Below are positions 1 to 9,382 of a DNA stretch of 64,000 nt, in pieces. Source of the DNA: Desulfuromonas acetexigens (GTDB taxonomy: Bacteria > Desulfobacterota > Desulfuromonadia > Desulfuromonadales > Trichloromonadaceae); contig NZ_FOJJ01000037.1 of the NCBI RefSeq assembly GCF_900111775.1, forward strand, positions 237,106-301,105, in the 5' to 3' direction. Each line of letters starts with the position of its first letter. Within the stretch, counting starts at the first letter, position 1. The notes under the pieces are model-generated. The model was not told the DNA's origin and searched no databases. It saw nothing but the letters and a program-made list of their open reading frames with translations. The position numbers and the translations under genes were made by a program.

Positions 1-768
1 CATAGAGGAATATTCCGTACAGAAACCGGAAACCAACTCGCTTTCACATTCAGGCAAGTCGAAGGGAGTACGGTTGATTTCAGCCAGGCTGGTCACCGTA
101 AAGAGGACAAAAGCCAAGGGTTGACTAAACACATACCAGTTAGGCAGGAAGCTGATCACACCCCAGAGAGGCTCCATCTGCAGTTCAACAATCTTCCGCA
201 GACTCAGAGTCTCGGAAAGCATGAAAACTGAGATGATGGAGAGGGCGGCCGCCAACTCATAAGAGATCATCTGGGCTGCGGAACGAATGCCACCCAGCAA
301 GGAAAATTTGTTGTTAGAAGCCCAACCCGCCAAAACGATCCCGTAGATACCCAAGCCGGCCATAGCCAGAACATAGAGGATACCGACGTTCAGATCGGTG
401 ATCTGCTGGGGGATGATAAAGTTGTTGATCACCAGATCAGGTCCGAAAGGCACGACCGCCATGGTGATAAAGGCCGGGATACAGATCATCATGGGCGCCA
501 GGATGAACGGAACCTTACTGGCCTGCGACGGAATAATGTCTTCCTTGAAGAAAAGCTTCAAGCCGTCGGCAATGGGTTGCAGCAAGCCATGCCAACCGGT
601 CCGCATGGGACCCAGTCGGGTCTGCATGTGGCCAATCAGTTTCCGCTCCAACCATGTCGCATAGGCGACCATGAGAATGACGACTACAAAGACAGCAAGA
701 ATCTTTACAATCATCGATCCGAGAAAAAGGGGCCAGTTGTTCGAGAGGCTCAACAGTTCAGGCGTCAT
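1..768 (-). CDS. nuoH: NADH-quinone oxidoreductase subunit H (partial, 3' end outside window)
   Basis: The first 256 residues of NuoH are read in frame from an ATG at 766-768 to the left edge; the C-terminus lies outside. NuoH is a membrane subunit of complex I that helps form the quinone-binding chamber and links the peripheral arm to the proton pumps. Visible family marks are WLERKLIGHMQTRLGP near residue 40, GLLQPIADGLKLFFKED near 65, the loop segment GWASNNKFSLLGGIRSAAQM near 150, and TSLAEINRTPFDLPE near 230, with hydrophobic helices between them. It is the last nuo gene visible and sits 54 bases behind the TPR gene that separates it from nuoG. The identity is secure; only the missing 3' part limits the call. 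Confidence 0.95.
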   Translation of the reverse strand, partial: MTPELLSLSNNWPLFLGSMIVKILAVFVVVILMVAYATWLERKLIGHMQTRLGPMRTGWHGLLQPIADGLKLFFKEDIIPSQASKVPFILAPMMICIPAFITMAVVPFGPDLVINNFIIPQQITDLNVGILYVLAMAGLGIYGIVLAGWASNNKFSLLGGIRSAAQMISYELAAALSIISVFMLSETLSLRKIVELQMEPLWGVISFLPNWYVFSQPLAFVLFTVTSLAEINRTPFDLPECESELVSGFCTEYSSM

Positions 769-822
769 GACAATCCTCTTCCTTGACTGATTTAGGACAA
801 CTTACGCGCAACAAATAAACGG

Positions 823-1785
823 CTAGAAACCGGGCTTATGAGGGGTGGTCATTTCCCGCAGGTGAGATTTCAGATACTGAGCATCTCGATTTTGCGGATT
901 AATGCGAAGTGCGCTTTCTAATTCCTTACCGGCGGCATCCAGCAGATCCATCTGCATATAACATTCAGCCAACCTGACGTAGGTATCGGCGTCCTTCGGG
1001 TTCAGCTTGAGAACTTCACTGTAGGCAACCGTAGCTGCCGAGAAATCCCCTATTTTCCTAAAAGCCTCACCGAGCATGAAATAGCCTGGTGAGAATTTTT
1101 CTTTCGAGGCAACAGAACTTTCGAATTCAGAGATCGCTTCTTCGATTTTTCCTTCCTTGAACAGAGCCATTCCCAGTTCGAAGCTTGCTGCTGTGTAAGA
1201 AGGACTGATCTCTAGGACTTTCTTGAATCTTTTTATCGCCCCAGGGTTATCTCCGCGCTGGGAAAGGACCATACCCAAGATATAAAGTGCGCGGGTATAT
1301 ACGGGGTTAATCTTAATTGAAGCTTCCAACGCTTCCTGGGCTTTTTCGAGATCTGACACGCGCAAATACGATAGACCCAGACGGTAATGTGTTTCAGCGC
1401 TTTTGGGATTAATCTCAAGCGCCCGCTTATAACTATCGATGCTGGCGGCGAGATTTCCCAGCCCATAAAGGGCCATTCCTAATTTGAAATATACACGGAA
1501 TGGCTCTTTATCATTTTTTAGAGCTCGCTTGAATGAATCTACCGCCTTGTCCAGTTCGCCTCGATCATAATGAGCCATACCTTTATAGTAGTGAGCTCTG
1601 GCGAATTCAGGATCTTCTTTTATAACATCGTCCCAGAGGAGCAGAGCCTGATCCAACATTCCCCGATGATAGTGTTCCAACGCCCGCTGGTGAAGGAACC
1701 CAACATCCTTGATCAAGCTGACACCACACTGGTCACAGAAACGTGCTCTTTCAGAAACCAGTGTTTGGCACTTGGGGCATTCCAT
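823..1785 (-). CDS. Zinc-ribbon / tetratricopeptide repeat protein inside the nuo operon
   Basis: A 320-residue protein with an N-terminal zinc ribbon (two CXXC pairs, CPKC at residues 4-7 and CDQC at 17-20) followed by about eight TPR units covering residues 30-310, with typical signatures such as AHYYKGMAHYDRGELDKA. There is no signal peptide or membrane helix, so it is probably cytoplasmic. It starts 19 bases after the nuoG stop and ends 54 bases before nuoH, so it should be co-transcribed with complex I. TPR proteins are usually scaffolds or assembly chaperones; a role in complex I assembly or maturation is inference from position only. It is not a standard complex I subunit. Confidence 0.85.
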   Translation of the reverse strand: MECPKCQTLVSERARFCDQCGVSLIKDVGFLHQRALEHYHRGMLDQALLLWDDVIKEDPEFARAHYYKGMAHYDRGELDKAVDSFKRALKNDKEPFRVYFKLGMALYGLGNLAASIDSYKRALEINPKSAETHYRLGLSYLRVSDLEKAQEALEASIKINPVYTRALYILGMVLSQRGDNPGAIKRFKKVLEISPSYTAASFELGMALFKEGKIEEAISEFESSVASKEKFSPGYFMLGEAFRKIGDFSAATVAYSEVLKLNPKDADTYVRLAECYMQMDLLDAAGKELESALRINPQNRDAQYLKSHLREMTTPHKPGF

Positions 1786-1804
1786 GGATGCTCCTGGGCA
1801 ATGA

Positions 1805-4285
1805 CTACTTGCTTAGCTCCACGGGGATAACCGACTCACCGCGATAGATGCGGTTGAGTCCGGCACCGACGAAGTGGTAAGGGACGAAAACCAAACCCTT
1901 GGGCAGGCGGTTCGCTACCTTGGCTTTCAGTTTCATCTCGCCGTTAGCCGCCTTCACCACAACCATGTCGCCCTCGACAACCTTGAGCGCTTTAGCATCT
2001 TCGCGACCGAGTTCAACATAAGGCTCGGGAACGACGGCTAGGGGGCCGGAAGCATGGGTCGACAGGGTGCCGCTGTGATACAAAGCACTGCCCGTTACCA
2101 TGCGGTATTTGCCCTTGACAACCTTGGCTCCTTCGACCGCGACCACATTCTTCTTGGTAATCGCCAGATTTTCTCCACCCCATACCGCACCCTGGGGACC
2201 GATGGCATTGAAGTCAATGCCCTGGTAGCCCGGGACGCTCGCAGTTACTGCGGCAAAGATGGCAGCCGGTCCCGTATAGGAGACTTGTGCCCCGAGTTTG
2301 GCCAGCAGTTTTTCAAGAATAACGAGGTCGGACTTGGCCTCGCCGGGGCTTGCGATTCCGGGGTGCAGTCGTTGGATGCGGCGTTCGGCGTTAGTGAACG
2401 TTCCTTCTTTTTCCGCAAAGCTGACCGCCGGAAAGACAACATCAGCCTTGGCTGCCGTCGGCGAAAGAAAGAGATCCTGGACCACAACAAACGAGGCTTT
2501 ATCAAGAGCCGACTCGATCTTAGTCCGATCGGGATAGGACGAAATCGGATCTTCACCGAGAATATAGAGGGCGGAAAGTTTATCGTCCGCGGCGGCCTCA
2601 AGCATCGCCTGAGCGCCCATCGCCCCCTTGGCAGGCAAAATACCGAGATCGATGGCACCTTGACTGTTGGCTTTTTCGCCACAAAGGAACAAGCCCGAGC
2701 CTTCGCGCCCGGCATTGCCGATAAGAATCGCCAGGTTGGCCGCCGCCACTGCAAGTTCTTTGCTTTGGGCCGTGTAGGGCAGGCCATAGGCGAGCAGAAT
2801 TGCGGACTTTTTAGCAGAAGCCAAGGCACGAGCTGCCTCACGGATAGCGTCGGCGGAGGCACCTGTCTCGCTGGCCACCTTGTCCGGGGCGTACTTGCTC
2901 AGGGCTTTCTTCAACTCATCCAGCCCGGAAACACCGTCGGTTACCGCCAGTTTCTCTTCGATAAGGACGGAAGCGATGGCGTTCAGCACATTAACTTCCA
3001 TTCCGGGTTCGGCCAGCAGGGTCTTGGATTCGGGAAGTTTGGAAAGCTTGCCGGTTTTATCGGCAACCACGAAAAGCTTGGCATGGTTGGCGCGAATGGC
3101 CTGATTGACGACCATCCCAACGACCGGATGGGTTTCATAAAAATCGTTACGAATGGCCAGGATCGCTTCACATTCTTCGATCTGCGGGAAGGTCCCGGTC
3201 GAAGCGGAAACACCGAGGGTTTCGACCAATCCTTCAGTAAGACCTTTGTAGCATTCCCCACCGGAATGATCCAGATTGCCTGTGCCCAGGGTCTTGGCCA
3301 GGTTTTTCAGCAAGAAAAGCTCTTCGTTGGTAAGACGGCCACCGGTCAGGATGCCGACACCTTTTTCCTGCTGGGCTTTTTTCAGTCCCTCGGCGGCGAC
3401 GGCCAAAGCTTCATCCCATTCAACCTCAACCAGTTCGCCATTTTTGCGGACCAAAGGCTTTTTGAGGCGGTCTTCACTGTTGACATAGGAGTAGCCAAAA
3501 CGACCACGGATGCAGAGGTTGCCATCATTGACGCCGGTTTTATCATTGAAGCGGATCGTCTCGACCTTATTTTTCAATACCCCGAGGGTAACCGTGCATC
3601 CATTCCCGCAGTAGCCACAAACCGTGTCAACTTCCTTGAGCTGCCAAGGGCGGGCCTTGAATTTGAAGGGACGGGGCAAGATGGCACCGACCGGACACAT
3701 GGAAACGCACTGTCCACAGAATTCGCAGTTCAGACCCCGGTCGTAGGCCGTGGCGATCTTGGTTTCAAAGCCGCGGTTGATAAAGGTATACGAACCATAC
3801 CCAACAACCTCGTCGCACACCCGCACGCATTTGCCGCACAGAACGCAGCGGTTCATGTTGCGCTCAATCAGGGGATTGACTTCGTCCTTGGGCAGATCGA
3901 ACTTCTCACCCTCGAAGCGATTGGCGTTGACTTCGTACTCGTATGCCAGATCCTGCAGATCGCACTCACCACCCTTATCGCATACCGGGCAATCAAGGAC
4001 ATGATTGACCAGCAGAAATTCAAGGACCGTTCGACGCACCTTGCGGATTTCGTCGGACATGGTGGTAACGACCATGCCTTCGGTAACCGGCGTGGTGCAG
4101 GAGGGAATGAGGCGACCCTTCATCTGCTCAACTTCAACTAGGCAAATGCGGCAGGCGCCATAAGGAAAGAGTTTTTTGGCGTAGCAAAGTACCGGAATCT
4201 TGATGCCGGCCTGTTCAGCGGCCTGATAAATCGTAGCCTTCTTGCTAACCGTAATCTGTTTGCCGTCAATCGTAAGATTTACCAT
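1805..4285 (-). CDS. nuoG: NADH-quinone oxidoreductase subunit G
   Basis: An 826-residue NuoG, the large iron-sulfur subunit of the complex I peripheral arm, which passes electrons from NuoE/F towards NuoB. Cluster ligands can be seen in order: [2Fe-2S] cysteines at 34, 45, 48 and 63; the His-Cys3 [4Fe-4S] site with H95, C99, C102, C108; two ferredoxin-like sites (RCVLCGKCVRVCD and NCEFCGQCVSMCP) between residues 145 and 205; then CGYCGNGC opening the molybdopterin-oxidoreductase-like domain that fills the rest. The C-terminal molybdopterin-dinucleotide-like fold is present although NuoG does not bind molybdenum. Start ATG at 4285 lies 37 bases after nuoF. Length and domain order match the deltaproteobacterial form. 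Confidence 0.95.
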   Translation of the reverse strand: MVNLTIDGKQITVSKKATIYQAAEQAGIKIPVLCYAKKLFPYGACRICLVEVEQMKGRLIPSCTTPVTEGMVVTTMSDEIRKVRRTVLEFLLVNHVLDCPVCDKGGECDLQDLAYEYEVNANRFEGEKFDLPKDEVNPLIERNMNRCVLCGKCVRVCDEVVGYGSYTFINRGFETKIATAYDRGLNCEFCGQCVSMCPVGAILPRPFKFKARPWQLKEVDTVCGYCGNGCTVTLGVLKNKVETIRFNDKTGVNDGNLCIRGRFGYSYVNSEDRLKKPLVRKNGELVEVEWDEALAVAAEGLKKAQQEKGVGILTGGRLTNEELFLLKNLAKTLGTGNLDHSGGECYKGLTEGLVETLGVSASTGTFPQIEECEAILAIRNDFYETHPVVGMVVNQAIRANHAKLFVVADKTGKLSKLPESKTLLAEPGMEVNVLNAIASVLIEEKLAVTDGVSGLDELKKALSKYAPDKVASETGASADAIREAARALASAKKSAILLAYGLPYTAQSKELAVAAANLAILIGNAGREGSGLFLCGEKANSQGAIDLGILPAKGAMGAQAMLEAAADDKLSALYILGEDPISSYPDRTKIESALDKASFVVVQDLFLSPTAAKADVVFPAVSFAEKEGTFTNAERRIQRLHPGIASPGEAKSDLVILEKLLAKLGAQVSYTGPAAIFAAVTASVPGYQGIDFNAIGPQGAVWGGENLAITKKNVVAVEGAKVVKGKYRMVTGSALYHSGTLSTHASGPLAVVPEPYVELGREDAKALKVVEGDMVVVKAANGEMKLKAKVANRLPKGLVFVPYHFVGAGLNRIYRGESVIPVELSK

Positions 4286-4322
4286 CTTAACCTCGTATCA
4301 ATCAAATCAGTTAGGGAGTCGG

Positions 4323-6104
4323 CTATTCGATTGCCATGAACCGGCAGGCATCGTAACAGGAAGTACACTTGGTACATTTATCAAGATCAATCCTGGCCAC
4401 TTGTCCCTTTTCCCACTCAATGGCATCAACCGGGCAAACCTTAGGACAGGCCCCACACTTTTTGCACTTGTCCTCGATCACCCGGAAATGCAGCAATGAC
4501 TTGCAGCTATGGGATGGGCACTCCTTCTCCTTGATATGAGCCTCATACTCATCACGGAAATAGCGGATGGTGGAGAGTACCGGGTTCGGCGCAGTCTGAC
4601 CGAGACCACAGAGTGAGCTCTTTTTGATATCGATTGCCATATCTTGGAGCATTTCGATATCGCCTTCCTGCCCCTTGCCTTCGGTAATGCGCTCAAGAAT
4701 TTCCAGCATGATCTTGAGACCAATCCGACAGGGGATGCACTTTCCGCAGGATTCAACACGGGTAAAGTTGAGGAAGAAGCGGGCGATGTCGACCATGCAG
4801 GTGGTTTCGTCCATGACGACCAGACCACCGGAGCCCATCATCGCACCGGCCTTGATCAGCGAGTCGTAATCGACCTCGGCATTGAGAGCCGCCTCGGGGA
4901 GACAGCCGCCCGAGGGGCCGCCAGCCTGAACCGCTTTGAACTTGCGATTATTCAGGAGACCACCGCAGACGTCGTAAATAACTTCCTTCATGGTGGTACC
5001 AGCAGGAACCTCGACCAAACCGGTGTGCTTGACTTTGCCGGTTAGAGCGAAAATCTTGGTTCCCTTGGTGCCTTCGGTACCGATAGCGGCATACCACTCG
5101 GGGCCGTTATAGAAAATGTAGGAAACGTTGGCGAAAGTTTCGACGTTGTTGATATTTGTCGGATAACCCCAGAGGCCACGGACAGCAGGGAAAGGAGGAC
5201 GGGGACGGCTCATGCCCCGCTGTCCCTCGATGGAAGCCATCAGGGCCGTTTCCTCGCCACAGACGAAAGCACCGGCGCCGGCCTTGATCCGCATGTCTAA
5301 CTGGAAGCCGAGACCCATGCAGTCCTTGCCGAGAATCCCTTTTTCGTAACAGGTATCGATCGCCTTCTGCAGACGCTTGATGGCCAAGGGATATTCGGCG
5401 CGGCAGTACACATAGGCGAACTTGCAGCCAATAGCGTAAGCACCGATCATCATCCCTTCGATGAGACCGTAAGGGTCACCTTCAAGTACCGAGCGGTCCA
5501 TAAAAGCACCGGGGTCCCCTTCGTCCGCATTACAAATCAGGTATTTGGTATCCCCAGGAGTAGCAGCGCAAAAGCCCCACTTCACCCCGGTAGGGAAGCC
5601 GCCGCCCCCACGTCCCCGCAGACCGGAACGCTTGACCGCATCAATAACCTCGGCGGGTTTCATCTTCACCGCCTTTTTGATGCCAGTAAAGCCTTCATGT
5701 TCTAAAAAAGCATCCAGGCTTTCGGCATCAATGGTTCCGCATCGGGAAAAAACGATACGCTTCTGTTTTTCAAGAAATTTGGTGTAATAAGGTCCGGCGA
5801 CCTTCTTCTCTATAGGCTGATTGCCGATAACATGCTGCTCGACGATTTGCGGCACCAACTCTGGAGTGCAAAAATCGTAGGTCACCGCAGCCTGACCAGG
5901 AATGACCACATCGACCAATACGTCGTTGGCACACAATCCGCGGCAGCCTGTGCCGACCACATCGCAACGCTTACCGACCTTGGCTTCAACTCCCTGCTTG
6001 GCAAACTCCGCTTCAAAGGCGTCGGCTACCGCCTGCGCGCCGGAGGCAAACCCCCCCGTTCCCGTACAGATTAGAATTTTTATCGCTTCTGCTTTCGCGG
6101 CCAT
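4323..6104 (-). CDS. nuoF: NADH-quinone oxidoreductase subunit F, long form
   Basis: A 593-residue NuoF, clearly longer than the roughly 445-residue enterobacterial protein. It starts with a thioredoxin-like [2Fe-2S] domain (residues 1-115, cysteines in KRCDVVGTGCRGLCAND), then the NADH/FMN-binding core with GRGGGGFPTG near 170, an SLBB region, the N3 cluster segment ESCGKCIPCRIG near 460, and two C-terminal ferredoxin clusters (CKKCGACPKVCP and CTKCTSCYDACR). It oxidises NADH on FMN and feeds the cluster chain. The extra end domains are known from NADP-reducing and bifurcating hydrogenase subunits (HndC/HydB type) and from Geobacter NuoF. The operon context with all other nuo genes favours respiratory complex I. 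Confidence 0.95.
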   Translation of the reverse strand: MAAKAEAIKILICTGTGGFASGAQAVADAFEAEFAKQGVEAKVGKRCDVVGTGCRGLCANDVLVDVVIPGQAAVTYDFCTPELVPQIVEQHVIGNQPIEKKVAGPYYTKFLEKQKRIVFSRCGTIDAESLDAFLEHEGFTGIKKAVKMKPAEVIDAVKRSGLRGRGGGGFPTGVKWGFCAATPGDTKYLICNADEGDPGAFMDRSVLEGDPYGLIEGMMIGAYAIGCKFAYVYCRAEYPLAIKRLQKAIDTCYEKGILGKDCMGLGFQLDMRIKAGAGAFVCGEETALMASIEGQRGMSRPRPPFPAVRGLWGYPTNINNVETFANVSYIFYNGPEWYAAIGTEGTKGTKIFALTGKVKHTGLVEVPAGTTMKEVIYDVCGGLLNNRKFKAVQAGGPSGGCLPEAALNAEVDYDSLIKAGAMMGSGGLVVMDETTCMVDIARFFLNFTRVESCGKCIPCRIGLKIMLEILERITEGKGQEGDIEMLQDMAIDIKKSSLCGLGQTAPNPVLSTIRYFRDEYEAHIKEKECPSHSCKSLLHFRVIEDKCKKCGACPKVCPVDAIEWEKGQVARIDLDKCTKCTSCYDACRFMAIE

Positions 6105-6149
6105 ATCTGATCCATCCCCGCTCGGTGAATAGTTTTAGTCCAGGGGCGC

Positions 6150-6647
6150 CTAGTCCATCGCCTTATACTTGGCGATGACCTCATCCATCTTCTGCACCGT
6201 CATGCTGCCATAAGTCGCATCGTTGACCATGATGACCGGCGCCATACCACAGGCGCCGATACAGGCGACATATTCGGCAGTAAACTTGAGGTCCTCGGTA
6301 GTCTCGGCATGGCCGATTTTCAAGCGATCCTTGAGGGTATCGGCGATCCTGCCGGCGCCCTTGACGTGACAGGCCGTTCCCATACAGACGCGGACAATAT
6401 ATTTTCCCCGCGGCTCAAGGTGGAACTGAGCGTAAAAGGTGAGCACCCCGTAGATCTGGCTCGGGTAGACATTGAGCCTTTCGGCGATAAGATGAACCGT
6501 CGGCTCGGGAATATAGCCGTAAACATCCTGTACGGCCTGGAGCACCGGCATCAGTGCTCCCTTCATATCGATATATTTATCGATGACCTCATTGGCGCCG
6601 GTCAGATCGACTTCTTCTTCTTTGACCTTCTCCGCGACTTCGCTCAT
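6150..6647 (-). CDS. nuoE: NADH-quinone oxidoreductase subunit E
   Basis: A 165-residue thioredoxin-like [2Fe-2S] protein. Ligands are visible in VCMGTACHVKGA and, about 35 residues later, CIGACGMAP. NuoE carries the off-path N1a cluster next to NuoF. I place the start at the ATG of MSEVAEKVKEE (6647), because AAGGG lies about eight bases upstream and the next upstream start would overlap the nuoD 3' end by about 60 bases. The gap from nuoD is then 28 bases. Sequence and operon position agree, so the call is firm. Confidence 0.93.
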   Translation of the reverse strand: MSEVAEKVKEEEVDLTGANEVIDKYIDMKGALMPVLQAVQDVYGYIPEPTVHLIAERLNVYPSQIYGVLTFYAQFHLEPRGKYIVRVCMGTACHVKGAGRIADTLKDRLKIGHAETTEDLKFTAEYVACIGACGMAPVIMVNDATYGSMTVQKMDEVIAKYKAMD

Positions 6648-6675
6648 GGAAATAGCCCTTTCGTTTCTCGATCCG

Positions 6676-7854
6676 TTATCTGTCGATTTCCCCAAGGACG
6701 ATATCCAGGGTACCGATAACCGCAACAACGTCGGCAATGAGTCGCCCTACGACCATCTGCGGAAGAGCTTGCAAATTGACGAAGGAAGCCGGCCGGATTT
6801 TCATGCGATAGGGGCTAGGAGAACCGTCGGAAACAAGATAGAAACCGACTTCACCCTTGGGATTTTCCACCCCCTGGTAAATCTCGCCAACCTCCGGCTT
6901 CGGGCCTTCAGTGATGATCTTGAAGTGATGGATCAGGCCCTCAATGGTGTTGACGACATTTTTTTTCGGCGGGAGACAGATCTTCGGGCAATCAGCCAGG
7001 ATGGGGCCCGGCTTGAGCTTGTCCAGACACTGGCGAATGATCTTGCAGGCCTCGCGCATCTCAAGGAGACGGACCTTATAACGCGCCCAAGTATCGCAGC
7101 CGTCGTCGACATGAACTTTGAAATCATAGTCTTCGTACCCGCTATAGGGATTGTCGCGACGCAGATCCCAGTCCACCCCGGAACTACGGAGGGCAGGTCC
7201 GGTCAAGCCGATGTCGATAGCATCTTCACCGGTAATGCTGCCAACACCCATGACACGCTTCTGCCAGATCTTGTTTCCGGTCAGCAGGCCTTCATAGGTA
7301 TCGATATGTCCGGGCATCATGTCGATAAAATCACGCATATCCTTCTCAAAGCCGTCCGGAAGATCGGCGGAAAGGCCACCGACCCGGAAATAGTTGGAAG
7401 TCATGCGGGCGCCGGAAATTTTCTCGTACATATTCATGATGTGCTCACGCTCGCGGAAAGCGTAGATGAACACGGTCATGGCACCGATATCGAGAGCGTG
7501 ACAGGCGATCCACACCAAATGGCTCTTGAGACGGGTCAATTCCGCCAACATGACCCGGACAACCTTGGCCCGCTCGGGAATCTGATCAGTGATGCCGAAA
7601 AGCTTCTCAACCGCCAGCACATAACCCAAGTTGTTATGCATGGGAGCCAGATAGTCCAAGCGGTCGGTCAAGGGAATGATCTGATGGTAGGTGCGGTGCT
7701 CGGAAAGCTTCTCCGTCCCACGGTGAAGAAAACCGATATGGGGAGTGGCCTTGATGACGATCTCGCCGTCCAGTTCAAGGACTAGCTGGAGCACCCCGTG
7801 GGTCGAAGGATGCTGGGGCCCCATATTCACGGTCATTGTTTCGGTAAGTGACAT
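6676..7854 (-). CDS. nuoD: NADH-quinone oxidoreductase subunit D
   Basis: A 392-residue 49-kDa-type subunit that lines the quinone-binding site with NuoB. The N-terminal signature MGPQHPSTHGVLQL (residues 11-24) holds the conserved His-Pro-Ser-Thr-His loop that contacts quinone, and GFLHRGTEKL follows near 45. The C-terminus ends with VLGEIDR, as usual for the family. NuoC is a separate gene upstream; the two are fused in enterobacteria. The ATG at 7854 begins a protein aligned from the first family residues. It is distantly related to the large subunit of [NiFe] hydrogenases, but the nickel-binding cysteine pairs are absent. Confidence 0.95.
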   Translation of the reverse strand: MSLTETMTVNMGPQHPSTHGVLQLVLELDGEIVIKATPHIGFLHRGTEKLSEHRTYHQIIPLTDRLDYLAPMHNNLGYVLAVEKLFGITDQIPERAKVVRVMLAELTRLKSHLVWIACHALDIGAMTVFIYAFREREHIMNMYEKISGARMTSNYFRVGGLSADLPDGFEKDMRDFIDMMPGHIDTYEGLLTGNKIWQKRVMGVGSITGEDAIDIGLTGPALRSSGVDWDLRRDNPYSGYEDYDFKVHVDDGCDTWARYKVRLLEMREACKIIRQCLDKLKPGPILADCPKICLPPKKNVVNTIEGLIHHFKIITEGPKPEVGEIYQGVENPKGEVGFYLVSDGSPSPYRMKIRPASFVNLQALPQMVVGRLIADVVAVIGTLDIVLGEIDR

Positions 7855-7897
7855 AACCTAGCCTCTTCTATGGAAAAGTGATCTTCGGATTCCTGGC

Positions 7898-8380
7898 CTA
7901 CTTATGACGTCCCTGATACGGCTCACGCCCCGGACCCTGCAGCGGGTAATCCTTGCGCAACGGGTGCCCTTCCCAATCAGCCGGCATAAGGATGCGGCGG
8001 AGATCGGGATGATTATTGAAGGAAATCCCCATCAGGTCCCAGCACTCACGCTCATGCCAGTTGGCGGTGCCCCAGACTACGGAAACCGTATCAACCCGGG
8101 CGTCGGACTCTTCAACGGGGACTTTCAGACGCAGGCGGTCCTTGGTGGCGATGTTGTAAATGTTATAAACCACCATGAATCGGGGGGATTGGCCCAGGTA
8201 ATCGACACCACAAAGGTCACAAAGGAAGTTGTAACCGAGATCCTTCTTCATGAAGGTGCAGATATCGACAATATTTTCTTTCTTGACGGTTATCGTCGTC
8301 TCACCCCGAAACTCAACGACATCCAGAACGGAATCAGGAAATTTTCCCTTCAGCTTTGCCACAGCAGCATGTTCGCTCAT
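7898..8380 (-). CDS. nuoC: NADH-quinone oxidoreductase subunit C
   Basis: A 160-residue 30-kDa-type subunit of the complex I peripheral arm. The family pattern is easy to read in the C-terminal half: WGTANWHERECWDLMGISF and RRILMPADWEGHPLRKDYP, the usual ERE-DL-G and LRKDYP signatures. It carries no cofactor and stabilises NuoB/NuoD. It is translated between nuoB (48 bases upstream) and nuoD (43 bases downstream). Start ATG at 8380; the length is normal for an unfused NuoC. Confidence 0.95.
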   Translation of the reverse strand: MSEHAAVAKLKGKFPDSVLDVVEFRGETTITVKKENIVDICTFMKKDLGYNFLCDLCGVDYLGQSPRFMVVYNIYNIATKDRLRLKVPVEESDARVDTVSVVWGTANWHERECWDLMGISFNNHPDLRRILMPADWEGHPLRKDYPLQGPGREPYQGRHK

Positions 8381-8428
8381 TGCTTATATCCCTATCTTTG
8401 CAATCAGATTCGAAAGAATGATTTCCGA

Positions 8429-8938
8429 TCAGGCCTGGCAGATCCGCTCACCAACGCCGATGGCCGCCCCGAAAGAGTTGCGCTCTTTCATGATCTTCTC
8501 CTGAAGCTTCAAAATGCCATAAAGAAGACCTTCCGGACGGGGCGGACACCCGGGGATATAAACATCGACCGGAATAATTTCATCAACCCCCTGTACAACA
8601 CTGTAGGTATCAAATACTCCACCCGAACAGGCGCAGGCACCCATGGCAATGATATACTTCGGCTCAGGCATCTGCTCGTAAAGGATTTTGATGACCGGCG
8701 CCATTTTTTTAGTCACCGTCCCAGCAATGACGATACAGTCAGACTGGCGGGGGGAAGCGCGAAAGATAACCCCGAAACGGTCGAGGTCGAAACGCGCCGC
8801 ACCTGTCGCCATCATCTCGATAGCGCAGCAGGCCAGACCAAAGGTCAGGGGCCACAACGATCTGGACCGGGACCAATTGACGAGTTTGTCAAGACTGGTG
8901 GTGACGACATTGTTTCCCAGCGTTTTATCTACTCCCAT
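8429..8938 (-). CDS. nuoB: NADH-quinone oxidoreductase subunit B
   Basis: A 169-residue NuoB carrying cluster N2, the final electron donor to quinone. The ligands are the tandem cysteines C37-C38 in [12 protein letters not shown]102 in IAMGACA and C131 in [11 protein letters not shown], with the family spacing. I use the ATG at 8938 ([10 protein letters not shown]), because an upstream extension would run deep into nuoA and shows no family similarity. With this start the gene overlaps the nuoA stop by 10 bases, which suggests translational coupling. Confidence 0.95.
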   Translation of the reverse strand: MGVDKTLGNNVVTTSLDKLVNWSRSRSLWPLTFGLACCAIEMMATGAARFDLDRFGVIFRASPRQSDCIVIAGTVTKKMAPVIKILYEQMPEPKYIIAMGACACSGGVFDTYSVVQGVDEIIPVDVYIPGCPPRPEGLLYGILKLQEKIMKERNSFGAAIGVGERICQA

Positions 8939-9285
8939 TCCAGTGCTCCTTTTTTCCAGACGTAAATGTAGCCAACGAGAAGGATAGCGATAAAGACGCC
9001 CATCTCGATGAATCCAAACCACCCGAGCTGCTTAAAAACAACCGCCCACGGATAGAGAAACACCGCCTCGATATCGAACAAGATAAAGAGCATGGCGATA
9101 ATGTAGAATTTCACCGGAAAACGTTGCCGCGCCGTCCCCACCAAGGGCATGCCACACTCATAAGGAGCGAGCTTGATTGCGCTCGGCTTCTTTTGCCCCA
9201 CGAGAAACGAGAAGACCGTGGACCCCAAAGCAAGGGCAATCGCACAGAGGATGAGGACGAGTATCGGTAGATAAACCTCAAGCAT
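8929..9285 (-). CDS. nuoA: NADH-quinone oxidoreductase subunit A
   Basis: A 118-residue membrane subunit with three hydrophobic helices. Family marks are [17 protein letters not shown] in the first loop, with the conserved Cys, and [15 protein letters not shown] in the second helix. It is the first gene of the nuo operon. A strong AGGAGGAG ribosome site lies just before the ATG at 9285, and a sigma-70-like promoter lies about 70-100 bases upstream. Its 3' end overlaps nuoB by 10 bases. Confidence 0.95.
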   Translation of the reverse strand: MLEVYLPILVLILCAIALALGSTVFSFLVGQKKPSAIKLAPYECGMPLVGTARQRFPVKFYIIAMLFILFDIEAVFLYPWAVVFKQLGWFGFIEMGVFIAILLVGYIYVWKKGALEWE

Positions 9286-9353
9286 GAATAAGCTCCTCCT
9301 AGTTGATGGACTGTGACTTGATACGCTACTGTTTACGCTGCTTCGCGGATTGC

Positions 9354-9382
9354 AAGTTAAGACAAATTAAATTCTTTGTCAA
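9354..9382 (-). promoter_or_regulatory. Promoter of the nuo operon
   Basis: Read on the minus strand, TTGACA (9377-9382) is followed by a 17-base spacer and TAACTT (9354-9359), a near-consensus sigma-70 promoter pointing at nuoA. Just upstream are two tandem ATACTGT copies (about 9391-9406) and the motif GGAGTGCATAC, which resembles a palindrome beside the DUF3015 promoter at 12096-12111. A regulator-binding role is inference. Confidence 0.7.

Noticed and set aside
2054..4141. 695-codon plus-strand open frame opposite nuoG
   Set aside because: Antisense of a certain nuoG with all cluster ligands; its translation matches no family and has no start signal.
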